A DNA stretch of 35,488 bases from Tannerella sp. GTDB taxonomy: Bacteria; Bacteroidota; Bacteroidia; Bacteroidales; Tannerellaceae. The DNA is taken from positions 1 through 35,488 of the forward strand of contig JAIRMH010000206.1 in assembly GCA_031258835.1 (NCBI GenBank), given 5' to 3'. The position numbers and the translations under genes were made by a program. The notes below the pieces were generated by a model. That model had not been told where the DNA came from and searched no databases. It was given only the letters and a program-made list of their open reading frames with translations. Positions 26,345-35,488 of this stretch are shown one piece after another (position 1 is the stretch's first letter; the number at the start of each line of letters is the position of its first letter).

Positions 26345-28900
26345 ATGAGGCAAAAGATAATTTACGGCATATGGTTTCTTCTTGTATTTTTTGTGGCGGG
26401 AGGAACTTATGCTCAACAAACAATACAGGTAGAAGGGTTTATTAGAGATCTCGAAACAAACGAAGCATTACCTTATGTAACCGTGACTTTGCGCGGAACA
26501 AACAAAGGTGCGGTTACTGACGAAAACGGATATTTTTCGTTAAAGACGACATCCGACAGTCTGACGCTTTCCGTTTCGAATGTCGGGTATGAAGCAAACT
26601 TTACAACGTTGAAAAGTGGATATAACAGAGTTGATATAATGTTGAAACCGATCGTTTACGAATTGAATGAGATCACCGTACATCCCGGGAAAGAACGGTA
26701 TTCCAAAAAAGATAATCCGGCGGTAATTTTTGTGCGGAACGTCATTGCGCGTCGAAATTTGAATAATCCGTATGATCATGATTATTTCAGCTATAACACG
26801 TATGAGCAACGGACGTTTGCGTTCGATGATTTTGATGTCGATAAAGCCCGTCGGAACCGGATATATAAGCATGTTGATTTTATATTCGACTATGTAGATT
26901 CGACATCCGTGCGCGGACGGACGATTCTTCCGTTATACAACGAAGAGCAGATAGAAGATTATTATTATCGCAAATCGCCACATGCGGAGCGGAAAATAAT
27001 AGGAGGGACAAAACGCGCCGGCATCATTGAAGTTATATCGGAAGAAGGCGTGAAACAATTTATTGATGAAGCTTTTCAAGATCTTGACATATTTCAGGAT
27101 AATATACCTCTTTTTCTTAATCGGTTTGTCAGCCCGCTTTCGTCCATAGGAACTAATTACTACAAATATTACTTATTAGATACCGTCATTATTGACAATG
27201 AGCTATGCATGGATCTCGGATTTGCCCCTTTCAACTCCGAATCGTTCGGGTTTGTCGGCCATTTATATGTGACGCTTGATTCTACTTATTTTGTGAAAAA
27301 GGTGAATTTGAATATTCCGCGCGATATCAATCTTAATTTTATCGGCGAGATGTCTATTGAGCAAAGCTATATTCGTGCGGATGACGATACAAGGATATTG
27401 ACGAAGAATGATATTGCGTTAATATTCAAACTTAACCGGAAAATGAAAGGGTCGTATGCACGTCGCATTGCATTGCATCGTAACCATTCGTTTACGAAGC
27501 CGCAGGATATGACGGTGTTCGAGGAGAAAGCGCCGGTTATGGAATCGGAAGGGGCGCGCCGTCAGACGGATGAGTTCTGGGATGAGGCGCGCGAAGGAGC
27601 GAAAGAAATACAGAAGACTTCGGTAGAAAAGATGATGGCGCAATTGCGCGAAGTGCCGCTTTTTTACTGGTCGGAAAAAACTGTCAATATTCTGGTGAAC
27701 GGTTATATACAGACTTCCGAGACGAACAGTCTGTTTGAATTTGGGCCGGCGAACACGTTCATAAGCGGAAATGCGCTGGAAGGAGCGAGGTTCCGACTGG
27801 GAGGCGCGACGACAGTCAATCTCAGCCGTCGATTTTTTGCGGATGGATACCTTGCATATGGGACGCACGACAGGAAGTTTAAGACGGATGTCATACTGGA
27901 ATATTCATTTAATAAAAAGAGAACGTTCCGTAAGGAATATCCGTTCCATTACATCCGTGCGGAGTATAAATATGATATAAACCAAATCGGTCAGCATTAC
28001 CTTTACACTAATGCGGATAATATGTTTATGATGCTGAAACGCCGTGAAAACGACCTTATCACTTATATGCGGAAAGCGGAGTTCAGTTATTATAAAGAAA
28101 ATTATAGCGGACTGGGTTACAGCATCTCGCTTCGTCATCTTACCGAATGGGCTACGCCCGACGTTCCTTTCGGTTTGATACGGGAGGATGGGACAATTGC
28201 TCCGACCGACTATTATACGTCGGCGCAGCTAGAGTTTTATCTGCGCTGGGCGCCGAATGAAAAATTTTATCAGTCGCGTAACTATCGTTATCCCATCACA
28301 CTCGATGCACCGATCATCACCTTGAGTCATATCGTGGCGCAGAAAGGAGTTCTTGGAACCGGCCATGATTATAACCGGACGGAAATAGGATTGCGGAAAC
28401 GTTTCTGGATGTCTCCATTTGGATATGTAGACCTGTACGGGCAGGCCGGGAAGGTATGGGACCGTGTACCTTACCCGTTGCTTCATATCCCGAATGCGAA
28501 TTTGTCGTACAGTATCGAGGCAGAGACATTCTCATTGATGGATCCGATGGAATTTATAAACGACCGCTTTGTGTCATGGGAGATGACTTATTTTATGAAC
28601 GGGTGGCTTTTCAACCGTTTACCTCTGATAAAAGAGTTGCAACTTCGTGAAGTGCTGTCGTTTCGCGGTTGGTTTGGCGATTTGAGTGATAAGAATAATC
28701 CGGAAATAAATGGAGAAGGTTTATATAAATTCCCTGAAAATACTTATATGATGAACAATATACCTTATATGGAACTTGGAGTTGGAGTTGAAAATATTTT
28801 TAAATTAGTACGTCTGGACTACATCTGGAGGTTGTCGTATCGTGACCATGAGAGGACACCGGATAGCGGCTTGAGAATGAAAATGAAATTTTCTTTTTGA
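26345..28900 (+). CDS. DUF5686 / carboxypeptidase-regulatory-like outer-membrane protein
   Basis: This is an 851-residue outer-membrane protein of the DUF5686 family, widespread in Bacteroidota and of unknown function. A signal peptide ends near residue 23 (GGTYAQ). The carboxypeptidase-regulatory-like beta domain (about 27-110) has the usual ALPYVTVTLRGTNKGAVTDENGYF pattern. The DUF5686 region follows (NPAVIFVRNVIARRNLNNPYDHDYFSYNTYE near 129-159). The rest is rich in alternating aromatic strands and ends MKMKFSF, consistent with a C-terminal beta-barrel with a terminal Phe. It is not a SusC protein: there is no plug motif and no susD neighbour. It heads the rightward block that continues with START-like, LptF/G, ribBA and aminotransferase genes; the next start lies 35 nt after its stop. 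Confidence 0.85.
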   Translation: MRQKIIYGIWFLLVFFVAGGTYAQQTIQVEGFIRDLETNEALPYVTVTLRGTNKGAVTDENGYFSLKTTSDSLTLSVSNVGYEANFTTLKSGYNRVDIMLKPIVYELNEITVHPGKERYSKKDNPAVIFVRNVIARRNLNNPYDHDYFSYNTYEQRTFAFDDFDVDKARRNRIYKHVDFIFDYVDSTSVRGRTILPLYNEEQIEDYYYRKSPHAERKIIGGTKRAGIIEVISEEGVKQFIDEAFQDLDIFQDNIPLFLNRFVSPLSSIGTNYYKYYLLDTVIIDNELCMDLGFAPFNSESFGFVGHLYVTLDSTYFVKKVNLNIPRDINLNFIGEMSIEQSYIRADDDTRILTKNDIALIFKLNRKMKGSYARRIALHRNHSFTKPQDMTVFEEKAPVMESEGARRQTDEFWDEAREGAKEIQKTSVEKMMAQLREVPLFYWSEKTVNILVNGYIQTSETNSLFEFGPANTFISGNALEGARFRLGGATTVNLSRRFFADGYLAYGTHDRKFKTDVILEYSFNKKRTFRKEYPFHYIRAEYKYDINQIGQHYLYTNADNMFMMLKRRENDLITYMRKAEFSYYKENYSGLGYSISLRHLTEWATPDVPFGLIREDGTIAPTDYYTSAQLEFYLRWAPNEKFYQSRNYRYPITLDAPIITLSHIVAQKGVLGTGHDYNRTEIGLRKRFWMSPFGYVDLYGQAGKVWDRVPYPLLHIPNANLSYSIEAETFSLMDPMEFINDRFVSWEMTYFMNGWLFNRLPLIKELQLREVLSFRGWFGDLSDKNNPEINGEGLYKFPENTYMMNNIPYMELGVGVENIFKLVRLDYIWRLSYRDHERTPDSGLRMKMKFSF

Positions 28901-28935
28901 TATGTCATATATTTTATCTACCTTGCGCGAAATTT

Positions 28936-29316
28936 ATGAAAAAAGAGAAGTTTCATATTGAATATGTGTTCGACAAGATTTCCAAACGGAGTTTATGGAA
29001 TCATCTGACGACGCCGCCGGGATTATCATCCTGGTTTGCTGATGCTGTTGACGTTAAAGGAGACACGTACATCTTTTCGTGGAATAAGACATGGGAAGAA
29101 GCAAAGGTTATATATATCAAACCTGACGTGTGCGTGCGTTACAGATGGGCAAGCGACGATGATAATGTTTATTTTGAATTTCGTATTCATACGATTGAGT
29201 TGACGGGCGGTGTTGCACTTGAGATTACGGATTTTGCGGAACCGTCGGAGAAGATGGATGCCATAAGCTTGTGGGATACGCAGGTTGATGAACTGAAAAG
29301 GACGTTAGGAGTATAA
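28936..29316 (+). CDS. START-like (SRPBCC superfamily) domain protein
   Basis: This 126-residue cytoplasmic protein has the helix-grip fold of START/AHSA1-like proteins, which bind hydrophobic ligands; the ligand is unknown. Recognisable features are KISKRSLWNHLTTPPGLSSWFAD (14-36), the central strands DTYIFSWNKTWEEAKV, and a C-terminal helix SLWDTQVDELKRTLG. The tracked ORF begins at 28897, overlapping the previous gene, but its first 13 codons do not fit the family. ATG at 28936 gives the expected N-terminus (MKKEKFHIEYVF). Only 6 nt separate it from the LptF/G gene, so the two are very probably co-transcribed. A membrane-lipid link to LptF/G is possible but is inferred from position alone. 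Confidence 0.8.
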   Translation: MKKEKFHIEYVFDKISKRSLWNHLTTPPGLSSWFADAVDVKGDTYIFSWNKTWEEAKVIYIKPDVCVRYRWASDDDNVYFEFRIHTIELTGGVALEITDFAEPSEKMDAISLWDTQVDELKRTLGV

Positions 29317-29322
29317 AATGGT

Positions 29323-31263
29323 ATGCGCATTGTAAAGCGATTAGATTTGTTTTTGTTGAAAACGTTTCTGCCGTTATTTATCATGACGTTCGGGATTTGT
29401 CTGTTCATTTTCCTGATGCAGTTCCTGTGGAAATATATTGATGAAATGGTTGGTAAAGGGATAGGAATGTATATTCTTGCAGAATTATTTTTCTATACCG
29501 CACTTTCTCTTGTGCCGCAAGCGCTTCCGCTTGCCATATTATTCGCCTCTCTTATGACGTTCGGGAATCTGGGCGAACAATTAGAGCTGCTGGCGATGAA
29601 AGCTTCCGGTATTTCCTTAATGCGAATCATGAAGCCGCTGATATTTTTTCTTATATTCGTGTCCATATCAGCTTTCTTTTTTCAAAATAATGTAATACCT
29701 GTTTCGCAGGTTAAAATGTATACTTTCCTTAATTCCGTGAAACAAAAATCGCCGGAACTGGAGATTCCGGAAAGTATATTTTATACGGAAATAGAAGGGA
29801 AAAATATCTATGTCAGGAAGAAAGATAAAAAAGCGAAACTTTTGAAAGACGTTATGATTTACGATTATTCCGAAGGTTTTAATAATGTACGTATTATTGT
29901 CGCCGATTCGGGACGCCTCAAAACATCTATTGATAAAAAATATCTGGTACTGACTTTGTATAGCGGCGAATCGTTCGTGAATCAGAAAGAAAATAAGCGC
30001 AAGGCGCAGAACGTTAAGGAGGCTGTATCATACCAGCGTGAATCTTTCGATACGATGGAGATGCTGACTGAATTTGACGGTAATTTTAATATGACGAACG
30101 AGGCGATATTCCAGAACCGTTATGTGGGTAAAAATATCGCAAGTCTCCGACAATCTATCGACTCGATGACGGTCCGCGTAGACAGCGCTAAAAGATCCGA
30201 ATCGATTGCCTTGTTTGCACAATCATATCGTAAAACATTAGCCCGTTTCGAACCGGACGCCAAAACGAAAAGCGATTCGTTGGCTGTTGATAAACCGGTA
30301 ATGGATTTTGACAGTTTATATCAGGTGCAAGATCCGAATGTCAGGGCGTCGTTGCTGTCCTATTCGAAACGGAATATCGATAATTTGCTGATGAATTACG
30401 GTTACAAATCGAGTATGTTGAGTTTTGAGGAGAGGGAAATCCGATCGCATCACACGGAAATGCACAAGAAATTCACGCTGTCGTTTGCCTGCCTGATATT
30501 CTTCTTTATCGGCGCTCCCTTAGGCGCTATCATACGTAAAGGCGGGTTAGGAGCACCTGCCGTTATCTCGGTATTTCTGTTTGTCGTATATTATATTATT
30601 GAAAATATAGGGTATAAGATGGCTCGCGACGGTATATGGATGCCGTGGCAAGGGATGTGGCTGAGTTCGTCTGTTCTCCTCCCGTTAGGCGTTTTCCTGA
30701 CTTATAAGGCGGTGAACGATTCCGTTATTTTGAATGCCGAAACTTATCTGGATGCGATAAAACGTTTTATCGGTCGACGCGAATCCCGCAATATAAAGAA
30801 GAAGGATATTATAATGGAACATCCCGATTATGAGGCACTTATCGTCAGTTTGCAAAGGCTTAACAGTTCTTGTAAGCAATATCTTGCAGGCAGTAAGCGA
30901 TGGATGCATTATGTAAATTTCTGGAAACAGGGCGGAACAGATCAGGAGGCGGAACGTATAGCGCTTGAAATAGAGGCAATTGTAAATGTACTCGAAAATT
31001 CGGATCAGAATCTTGTGCTTAACAAAACCATGGATTTCCCGATTATCAAGAGTTATCATCTGACGAATTTCCGGATAAGTCCCAACGCGGGATTGGCGTT
31101 GGCAACATGTATTCCTGTGGGAGGGATGATATACCTGATAGCCGTTTATCGCAGAAAATTATTGCGTCAGGATATGAAAACAACAATGCGCGTTTGTGAT
31201 GAAATGGTTGAAATAATTAACAGCAAAAACATAAAAAAAATAAGTGCGAATGGAAAAGTTTAA
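29323..31263 (+). CDS. LptF/LptG-family permease (lipopolysaccharide export) with extra C-terminal region
   Basis: This is an inner-membrane permease of the YjgP/YjgQ (LptF/LptG) family, which with LptB extracts lipopolysaccharide for transport to the outer membrane. The 646 residues show three N-terminal helices (about 14-36, 50-78, 102-121). A periplasmic beta-jellyroll domain follows (about 125-370), with a long charged insertion near 265-365. Helices 4-6 are at about 384-404, 410-433 and 444-462. The usual protein, about 360 residues, would end there. This one continues with a charged cytoplasmic region (about 465-585) and a seventh hydrophobic segment (589-609). Which of LptF or LptG it represents cannot be decided. 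It overlaps ribBA by 14 nt and follows the START-like gene by 6 nt. Confidence 0.88.
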   Translation: MRIVKRLDLFLLKTFLPLFIMTFGICLFIFLMQFLWKYIDEMVGKGIGMYILAELFFYTALSLVPQALPLAILFASLMTFGNLGEQLELLAMKASGISLMRIMKPLIFFLIFVSISAFFFQNNVIPVSQVKMYTFLNSVKQKSPELEIPESIFYTEIEGKNIYVRKKDKKAKLLKDVMIYDYSEGFNNVRIIVADSGRLKTSIDKKYLVLTLYSGESFVNQKENKRKAQNVKEAVSYQRESFDTMEMLTEFDGNFNMTNEAIFQNRYVGKNIASLRQSIDSMTVRVDSAKRSESIALFAQSYRKTLARFEPDAKTKSDSLAVDKPVMDFDSLYQVQDPNVRASLLSYSKRNIDNLLMNYGYKSSMLSFEEREIRSHHTEMHKKFTLSFACLIFFFIGAPLGAIIRKGGLGAPAVISVFLFVVYYIIENIGYKMARDGIWMPWQGMWLSSSVLLPLGVFLTYKAVNDSVILNAETYLDAIKRFIGRRESRNIKKKDIIMEHPDYEALIVSLQRLNSSCKQYLAGSKRWMHYVNFWKQGGTDQEAERIALEIEAIVNVLENSDQNLVLNKTMDFPIIKSYHLTNFRISPNAGLALATCIPVGGMIYLIAVYRRKLLRQDMKTTMRVCDEMVEIINSKNIKKISANGKV

Positions 31264-32491
31264 ATTGAACGCAATAGAGGAAGCTATTGCAGATTTTCGC
31301 GAAGGGAAGTTTCTTATTGTCGTCGATGATGAAGATCGGGAGAACGAAGGTGATTTTATCATCGCGGCAGAGAAAATTACGCCGGAGAAGGTTAATTTTA
31401 TGCTTACAAACGGGCGCGGCGTGCTTTGCGCGCCTGTGACGGAAGCGCGTTGCGAAGAATTAGACCTCAACATGCAGGTCGTTCATAACACGTCGATGCT
31501 TGAAACGCCGTTTACCGTCACCGTAGATAAGCTGGGCGGCGGATGCACGACGGGCGTTTCTATCTACGACCGTGCGCAGACCATACTGGCGCTTGCCGAT
31601 CCGGCAACCAAGCCGTCCGATCTGGGACGTCCCGGGCATATCAATCCTTTGCGGGCGCGCTCGCGCGGAGTCATCCGTCGCGCAGGCCATACCGAAGCAA
31701 CGATAGATATGGCGCGGCTTGCCGGACTCTGTCCGGCCGGCGCATTGATTGAAATACTGAACGAAGACGGTACGATGGCGCGTATGCCTGAGCTTATGGA
31801 AGTTTCTAAAAAGTTCGATATAAAAATCATCTCTATTCGCGACCTTATTGCCTATCGTCTGCGTACGGAATCACTCGTTGAAAAGGGTGTTGAAGTGAAT
31901 ATGCCGACGAAATACGGTAATTTTCGTCTGATACCTTTTCGGCAGAAAAGTAACGGACTTGAACATGTGGCGTTGATAAAAGGTGAAATCGGAAAAGATG
32001 AACCTGTTCCGGTGCGGGTACATTCGTCATGCATGACAGGCGATATTTTCGGCTCGTTCCGTTGCGACTGCGGCGACCAGTTGCATAAAGCGATGCGGAT
32101 CATTGAAAATGAAGGCACAGGCGTCGTGTTGTACCTCCAACAGGAAGGCCGAGGCATAGGTCTTATGGATAAGATGAGGGCTTACAAGTTGCAGGAAGAA
32201 GGGTTAGATACCGTCGACGCCAATCTTCGTCTCTGCCATCAGGCCGACGAACGCGATTATGGGGTAGGGGCGCAGATCCTTCGACAAATAGGGGTTCATA
32301 AAATGCGCCTGATGACGAATAATCCTGTTAAACGTGTCGGACTTGAAGCCTATGGGCTTGAGGTAGTAGAGAATATACCGATCGAAGTCGAACCGAATAA
32401 ATATAACGAGTTTTATATGCGTACCAAAAAAGAACGAATGGGACATGAACTTCATAATATAATAATCAATAATCAACAATCAACAATTTAA
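31250..32491 (+). CDS. ribBA: Bifunctional DHBP synthase / GTP cyclohydrolase II
   Basis: This enzyme catalyses two starting reactions of riboflavin synthesis: ribulose 5-phosphate to 3,4-dihydroxy-2-butanone 4-phosphate, and GTP ring opening. The N-terminal RibB half (about 1-205) carries [10 protein letters not shown] (26-35), [11 protein letters not shown] (99-109) and RRAGHTEA (143-150). The C-terminal RibA half (about 206-405) carries the zinc cysteines in [16 protein letters not shown] (Cys261, Cys272, Cys274), QEGRGIGL (298-305) and [10 protein letters not shown]. Both halves look catalytically complete. The ORF track starts at a GTG (31244); the ATG two codons later gives the normal MEKFKLN start. 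The start lies inside the end of the LptF/G gene (14-nt overlap), indicating one transcript. The aminotransferase gene follows after 4 nt. Confidence 0.95.
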   Translation: MEKFKLNAIEEAIADFREGKFLIVVDDEDRENEGDFIIAAEKITPEKVNFMLTNGRGVLCAPVTEARCEELDLNMQVVHNTSMLETPFTVTVDKLGGGCTTGVSIYDRAQTILALADPATKPSDLGRPGHINPLRARSRGVIRRAGHTEATIDMARLAGLCPAGALIEILNEDGTMARMPELMEVSKKFDIKIISIRDLIAYRLRTESLVEKGVEVNMPTKYGNFRLIPFRQKSNGLEHVALIKGEIGKDEPVPVRVHSSCMTGDIFGSFRCDCGDQLHKAMRIIENEGTGVVLYLQQEGRGIGLMDKMRAYKLQEEGLDTVDANLRLCHQADERDYGVGAQILRQIGVHKMRLMTNNPVKRVGLEAYGLEVVENIPIEVEPNKYNEFYMRTKKERMGHELHNIIINNQQSTI

Positions 32492-32495
32492 AAAC

Positions 32496-33689
32496 ATGGA
32501 ACAATTATCTGCACGTTTGGCCAGCCTGTCGCCGTCGGAGACGCTGGCAATGTCACAAAAAAGTAATGAACTGAAAGCGCAGGGAGTCGACGTTATAAAC
32601 CTCAGCGTGGGCGAACCTGATTTTAATACGCCGGAGCATATTAAAGCGGCGGCAAAAAAAGCTATTGACGATAATTTTTCGTTTTATTCGCCGGTGCCGG
32701 GTTATCCGGACTTGCGTAAAGCGATCGTGGAAAAACTGAAACGCGAAAATAACCTGGATTATACGGCTGACCGGATTATCGTTTCAAACGGTGCCAAACA
32801 ATCGGTATGTAACGTTTTGCTTAGTGTCGTAGGGCCGGGCGACGAAGTGATCGTTCCTGCGCCTTATTGGGTTAGTTACGTCGAAATGGTTAAACTGGCC
32901 GAAGGCGTAAATGTGATCATAACAGCAGGTATTGATCAGGATTTTAAAATAACGCCGGCGCAGCTTGAGGCGGCAATAACGCCTAAGACAAAAGCGCTCA
33001 TCCTGTGCTCTCCGTCAAATCCTACGGGAAGCGTGTATAGCCGGGACGAATTGAAAGGCTTAGCCGACGTATTGGCGAAGTATCCGGATGTCATTGTCCT
33101 GGCGGATGAAATTTATGAACATATCAATTATATCGGCAAACATGAGAGCATCGCACAATTCGATGCGATCAGGGATCGTGTTGTCGTGATTAACGGTGTT
33201 TCCAAAGCTTATGCAATGACCGGATGGCGTATCGGATTTATCGCGGCTCCGTTGTGGATTGCCAAAGCTTGCAATAAACTGCAGGGACAATATACATCCG
33301 GGCCGAATTCTATCGCACAGAAAGCCTCCGTTGCAGCATTTTCCGGCGACCAGTCATGCGTGGAGGATATGCGTCGGGCATTCCTTCGTCGTCGCGACCT
33401 GATCGTTGGCTTATGCAAAGAGATACCGGAAGTCAAACTGAATGTTCCCCAGGGCGCATTTTATATTTTCCCCGAAATAAGCCGTTATTACGGAAAAAGC
33501 ATCGGCGGACGCAAGATAAATAATGCGGCGGATCTTGCGATGTATCTACTTGAAGAAGGCCACGTCGCAACGGTGGGAGGAGCGGCTTTCGGCGCTCCCG
33601 AATGTATCCGCCTGTCATATGCTACGTCCGACGAAAATATCATCGAGGCCGTTAAACGTATAAAAGACGCCCTTTCAAAGTTAAGTTGA
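32496..33689 (+). CDS. aspC: Class I pyridoxal-phosphate aminotransferase (aspartate aminotransferase-like)
   Basis: This cytoplasmic PLP enzyme most likely interconverts aspartate and 2-oxoglutarate with oxaloacetate and glutamate. The 397 residues match the subgroup-I(gamma/b) aspartate aminotransferases. SVGEPDFNTP (37-46) binds substrate, and SNPTG (174-178) and the cofactor Asp in ADEIYEH (203-209) are present. The Schiff-base lysine is Lys237 in SKAYAMTGWRIGF. The substrate-carboxylate Arg is in IRLSYAT near 372-378. Family members can also use prephenate or aromatic substrates, so the exact specificity is uncertain. It lies 4 nt downstream of ribBA and is probably the last gene of that transcript. 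Confidence 0.9.
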   Translation: MEQLSARLASLSPSETLAMSQKSNELKAQGVDVINLSVGEPDFNTPEHIKAAAKKAIDDNFSFYSPVPGYPDLRKAIVEKLKRENNLDYTADRIIVSNGAKQSVCNVLLSVVGPGDEVIVPAPYWVSYVEMVKLAEGVNVIITAGIDQDFKITPAQLEAAITPKTKALILCSPSNPTGSVYSRDELKGLADVLAKYPDVIVLADEIYEHINYIGKHESIAQFDAIRDRVVVINGVSKAYAMTGWRIGFIAAPLWIAKACNKLQGQYTSGPNSIAQKASVAAFSGDQSCVEDMRRAFLRRRDLIVGLCKEIPEVKLNVPQGAFYIFPEISRYYGKSIGGRKINNAADLAMYLLEEGHVATVGGAAFGAPECIRLSYATSDENIIEAVKRIKDALSKLS

Positions 33690-33708
33690 GAAAATTTATA
33701 AAAAAGAA

Positions 33709-33779
33709 GTCGGCGGAGATGCGTGTATGATATCTCTATATATTTGGGTAATACGGAGAAAGATAGTCACTTCGCCGGC
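33709..33779. repeat. Long-loop inverted repeat upstream of the AIPR remnant
   Basis: GTCGGCGGAG (33709-33718) and CTTCGCCGGC (33770-33779) can pair over ten positions, two of them G-T, around a loop of about 50 nt. It lies between the aminotransferase stop and the AIPR start. It could be a structured terminator region or the edge of an inserted segment. Support is weak. Confidence 0.3.
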
Positions 33780-33804
33780 GAGAATCATTTGAAATAATAA
33801 TAAA

Positions 33805-34859
33805 ATGGATATAAACAAACATATTGTTGACCAGCGAATCAGGAAAATCGTTGCAGATAATCTTGACAGGTTTATAGGCGAAAATGATGAAAGGAAAAAA
33901 TTATCAAAGGCTTTTGTCTGTTTATCGGTAGCGTCAATAGAGTAAATAAGGCTATTAAAGATACACTGTTAAGCGAAAAACGGGAAAACTTTTATTTTTA
34001 CAATAATGGTATTACTATGATATGCAGTAAGTTTTCTTATAATGGATTGCAATCTGATAACTGGATCGTCAGAGTTAATGATTTGCAAATAATTAATGGT
34101 GGGCAGTCGTGTAAAACAATTTTAGATACTGTAAAAAATAATCCTGCAATAGATTATTCAAATGCCTATATATTAGTGAGATTATATGAGCTGTCGGGCG
34201 AAGGAATGGATTCTTTGATTACCGATGTTACTATTGCAACAAACAGTCAAAATCCGGTTGATTTAAGGGATTTGCGAGCAAATGACGATTTGCAGAAACG
34301 GTTAGAAGTCGCAGTTAAGGCTTTAGGATATACTTACAAAAGAAAAAAAGACAATACAACTTCGTCACGAGATGCCACGATCCTTTCATCTGTTGCGGCA
34401 GAATCTGTTTTTTCTGTTTGGAAAAGAAAGCCTTATCAGGCAAAATTTAAGAAAAACGAACTTTTTGGTGCATTTTATCACGATGTTTTTGACAATATCA
34501 ATGGCGCTCAATTAATTATCGCTGTTATGATTTATAGATTTTGTGATGTACAAAGAAAAAAAGACAAATGGAGAAATGATTATCCACATATCCCATACAG
34601 TAATTATTTTATGTCAATGGTTATTGGCAATTTGTTGATAACTGATATGGGTCTTTCATTAGAGGGATTAACACACCAGGAATTTGAGCGTGTGAAAATA
34701 TTTTTCGAGGCAAATAAGGATAATCTTTTTGAACGAGCCAATGAAAAACTAGTTACGGCGCTTAATAGTTTGTACCCTGCCCCAAATGATTACAAAACCA
34801 TTGACAAAAGAAGATTATCCGCTACTTTTAGGCGTGGGGATTTAATGGTGTATTTATAA
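33805..34859 (+). pseudogene. AIPR-family (abortive infection protein) gene with internal deletion and frame change
   Basis: Two in-order pieces of an AIPR protein lie in different frames. The first, 33805-33945, encodes MDINKHIVDQRIRKIV through ERKKLSKAFVCL, the typical N-terminus of AIPR proteins. The second frame, readable from about 33920 (LFIGSVNRVNKAIKDTL), continues into YFYNNGITMI and INGGQSCKTI, the AIPR core, and runs to 34859. The ORF track shows only the part from 34017. The central region expected between them, roughly 200 residues in usual members, is missing. The join falls near 33915-33930. The family is linked to phage defence and to restriction-like operons, but no partner genes (methyltransferase, Z1 or helicase) are visible. 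It is probably inactive. Confidence 0.75.
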
Positions 34860-34919
34860 TTCAAGTTCCGTACTTTTTAAATAATTGAAAATCAAGGTAA
34901 GCATCCGGCCAAGTACATC

Positions 34920-34950
34920 TTGTGTAGTTGATACGGTAGTATTAGTTTTG
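34920..34950 (+). promoter_or_regulatory. Promoter-like sequence downstream of the AIPR remnant
   Basis: TTG (34920-34922), 20 nt, then TAGTTTTG (34943-34950) match the consensus exactly. It precedes a short 33-codon frame at 34964 (MSKQTSTQVKRNG) and the hairpin at 34992. No full gene follows, so it may drive a lost gene or a small RNA. Confidence 0.45.
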
Positions 34951-34991
34951 CCGTCAAAAAGGTATGTCAAAACAAACAAGCACACAAGTTA

Positions 34992-35012
34992 AGCGAAACG
35001 GAAGGTTTCGCT
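34992..35012. other. Perfect 8-bp hairpin AGCGAAAC / GTTTCGCT
   Basis: AGCGAAAC (34992-34999) and GTTTCGCT (35005-35012) pair perfectly around GGAAG. It lies about 35 nt after the predicted start of the upstream promoter. No T-run follows, so it is not a standard intrinsic terminator. Confidence 0.4.
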
Positions 35013-35364
35013 CATATAGAATCTATTTACGTTCGACAAAAAGAATGGAAACCTTGTTTTCCTGAACAGACAAAAGGTGAGGCCGGATCCTTGCTATATC
35101 TTATTGACGAATGACCGCAGGGTTGTCATGGCTCGTATGTATAAAGTTTGCACCATAGCCTCCTGCCTCTTTCTCTGTTATAAGTGATTCATCATAGCAA
35201 GATCAATGTTGATGTTTACGGAATCAGGGGAATGCTCAGCAAATGATGATCTTTTCTCAAGGTTGTATCCCCTGCTCAGGGATCATCCATCCACATGCAG
35301 GGATATTGTCACAGAGCAAAGTTGATGGTGTCTTTTATGAAATAATCAAACGAAGCGGTGGCGG

Positions 35365-35382
35365 TTTCTGTTTCTGTTTCTG
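35365..35382. repeat. Short tandem repeat (TTTCTG)x3
   Basis: Three perfect head-to-tail copies of TTTCTG. On the minus strand they encode the Thr-Glu repeats at the start of the 25-codon MTETETET frame. Hexamer changes would not shift that frame. Confidence 0.6.
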
Positions 35383-35429
35383 TCATAACATATAGGGATA
35401 AAATTATTAAAAATCCCCACAAATAAGGA

Positions 35430-35460
35430 TTGTCGGGTGTTGCCTACCGGACTATCTTTG
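35430..35460 (+). promoter_or_regulatory. Promoter reading out of the right edge
   Basis: TTG (35430-35432), 20 nt, then TATCTTTG (35453-35460) match the Bacteroidota consensus exactly. A start near 35467 would precede an ATG at 35485-35487 on the window edge. The earlier ATG at 35477 meets a stop after three codons. The downstream gene is outside the window. Confidence 0.55.
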
Positions 35461-35488
35461 CTGCGTTTTTATTAAAATGCAAAAATGA

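Larger units (their letters stand above)
34860..35488. other. Gene-poor, probably decayed region at the right edge
   Basis: This 629-bp stretch has no ORF above the track threshold and no recognisable RNA gene. On the minus strand a frame just right of the AIPR stop reads like a protein C-terminus (LTYLFDGKTNTTVSTTQDVL, then GRMLTLIFNYLK) ending near 34858, but a stop about 130 bp upstream closes it. A 25-codon minus frame (35309-35386, MTETETETATASFDYFIKD) also looks coding-like but is cut by a stop. These may be fragments of lost genes. Two promoter-like sequences and a hairpin are listed separately. Confidence 0.4.

Noticed and set aside
28905-28925. Possible promoter just before the START-like gene (TACCTTGC)
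   Set aside because: Two mismatches to the -7 box and a leader of only about 4 nt; co-transcription from upstream is simpler.
31244-31249. GTG start of ribBA
   Set aside because: The ATG at 31250 gives the normal N-terminus; the extra two residues have no support.
32462-32492. AATCAAC-type short repeats before the aminotransferase
   Set aside because: Low-complexity AT-rich sequence at the ribBA end; too short to be a CRISPR or a defined repeat.
33739-33746. TATATTTG as a promoter of the AIPR remnant
   Set aside because: No TTG in the expected upstream window; the AT-rich match may be chance.

Overview
The window looks like chromosomal DNA of a member of the Bacteroidota, most likely the order Bacteroidales. 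The evidence is a SusC/SusD pair, a DUF5686 outer-membrane protein, propeller/Y_Y_Y/AraC regulator architecture, the acn-icd-gltA cluster, and many intergenic matches to the Bacteroidota promoter (TTG, about 20 nt, TAnnTTTG). I see no rRNA, tRNA, CRISPR array, transposase or complete phage gene. The genus cannot be fixed from the sequence.

Layout. (1) 1-2.8 kb: the start of an unidentified leftward membrane or secreted protein, a palindromic repeat, a secreted alpha/beta-hydrolase and a thioredoxin-fold lipoprotein, ending in a large palindromic terminator. (2) 2.8-7.8 kb, minus strand: acn-icd-gltA, the oxidative TCA branch from oxaloacetate and acetyl-CoA to 2-oxoglutarate. The isocitrate dehydrogenase carries residues diagnostic of NAD+ rather than NADP+ use. 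(3) 7.9-11.4 kb, minus strand: a YhcH/NanQ-type protein, then a tldD-tldE pair in which TldD has a twin-arginine signal. (4) 11.4-13.6 kb: a 5'-truncated TlpA-like gene between two 50-bp inverted repeats. Each repeat also carries the putative promoter of the gene outside it (tldD leftward, a ModF-like double ABC ATPase rightward). (5) 13.6-24.8 kb: a polysaccharide utilization locus. A membrane-spanning propeller/AraC regulator is divergent from GH88 - susC - susD - GH97. (6) 24.8-26.2 kb: a Uma2 nuclease gene cut short at its 3' end, converging on a sugar nucleotidyltransferase. (7) 26.3-33.7 kb, plus strand: DUF5686/TonB-like outer-membrane protein, START-like protein, LptF/G permease, ribBA and an aspartate aminotransferase, tightly packed. 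(8) 33.8-35.5 kb: an internally deleted AIPR (abortive-infection-type) gene, then about 630 bp of apparently decayed DNA with two good promoter matches, the second reading out of the window.

How the genes work together. In the utilization locus, the regulator would sense an oligosaccharide in the periplasm and activate the four-gene operon. SusD and SusC capture and import glycan, GH88 removes unsaturated uronic acids left by a lyase encoded elsewhere, and GH97 removes an alpha-linked sugar. The 26-34 kb block combines envelope biogenesis with riboflavin and amino-acid metabolism. Three genes (TlpA-like, Uma2, AIPR) are broken, which suggests continuing decay of accessory genes. The most unusual signals are the inverted-repeat cassette at 11.39-12.05 kb and an extended promoter motif shared by four transcription units.
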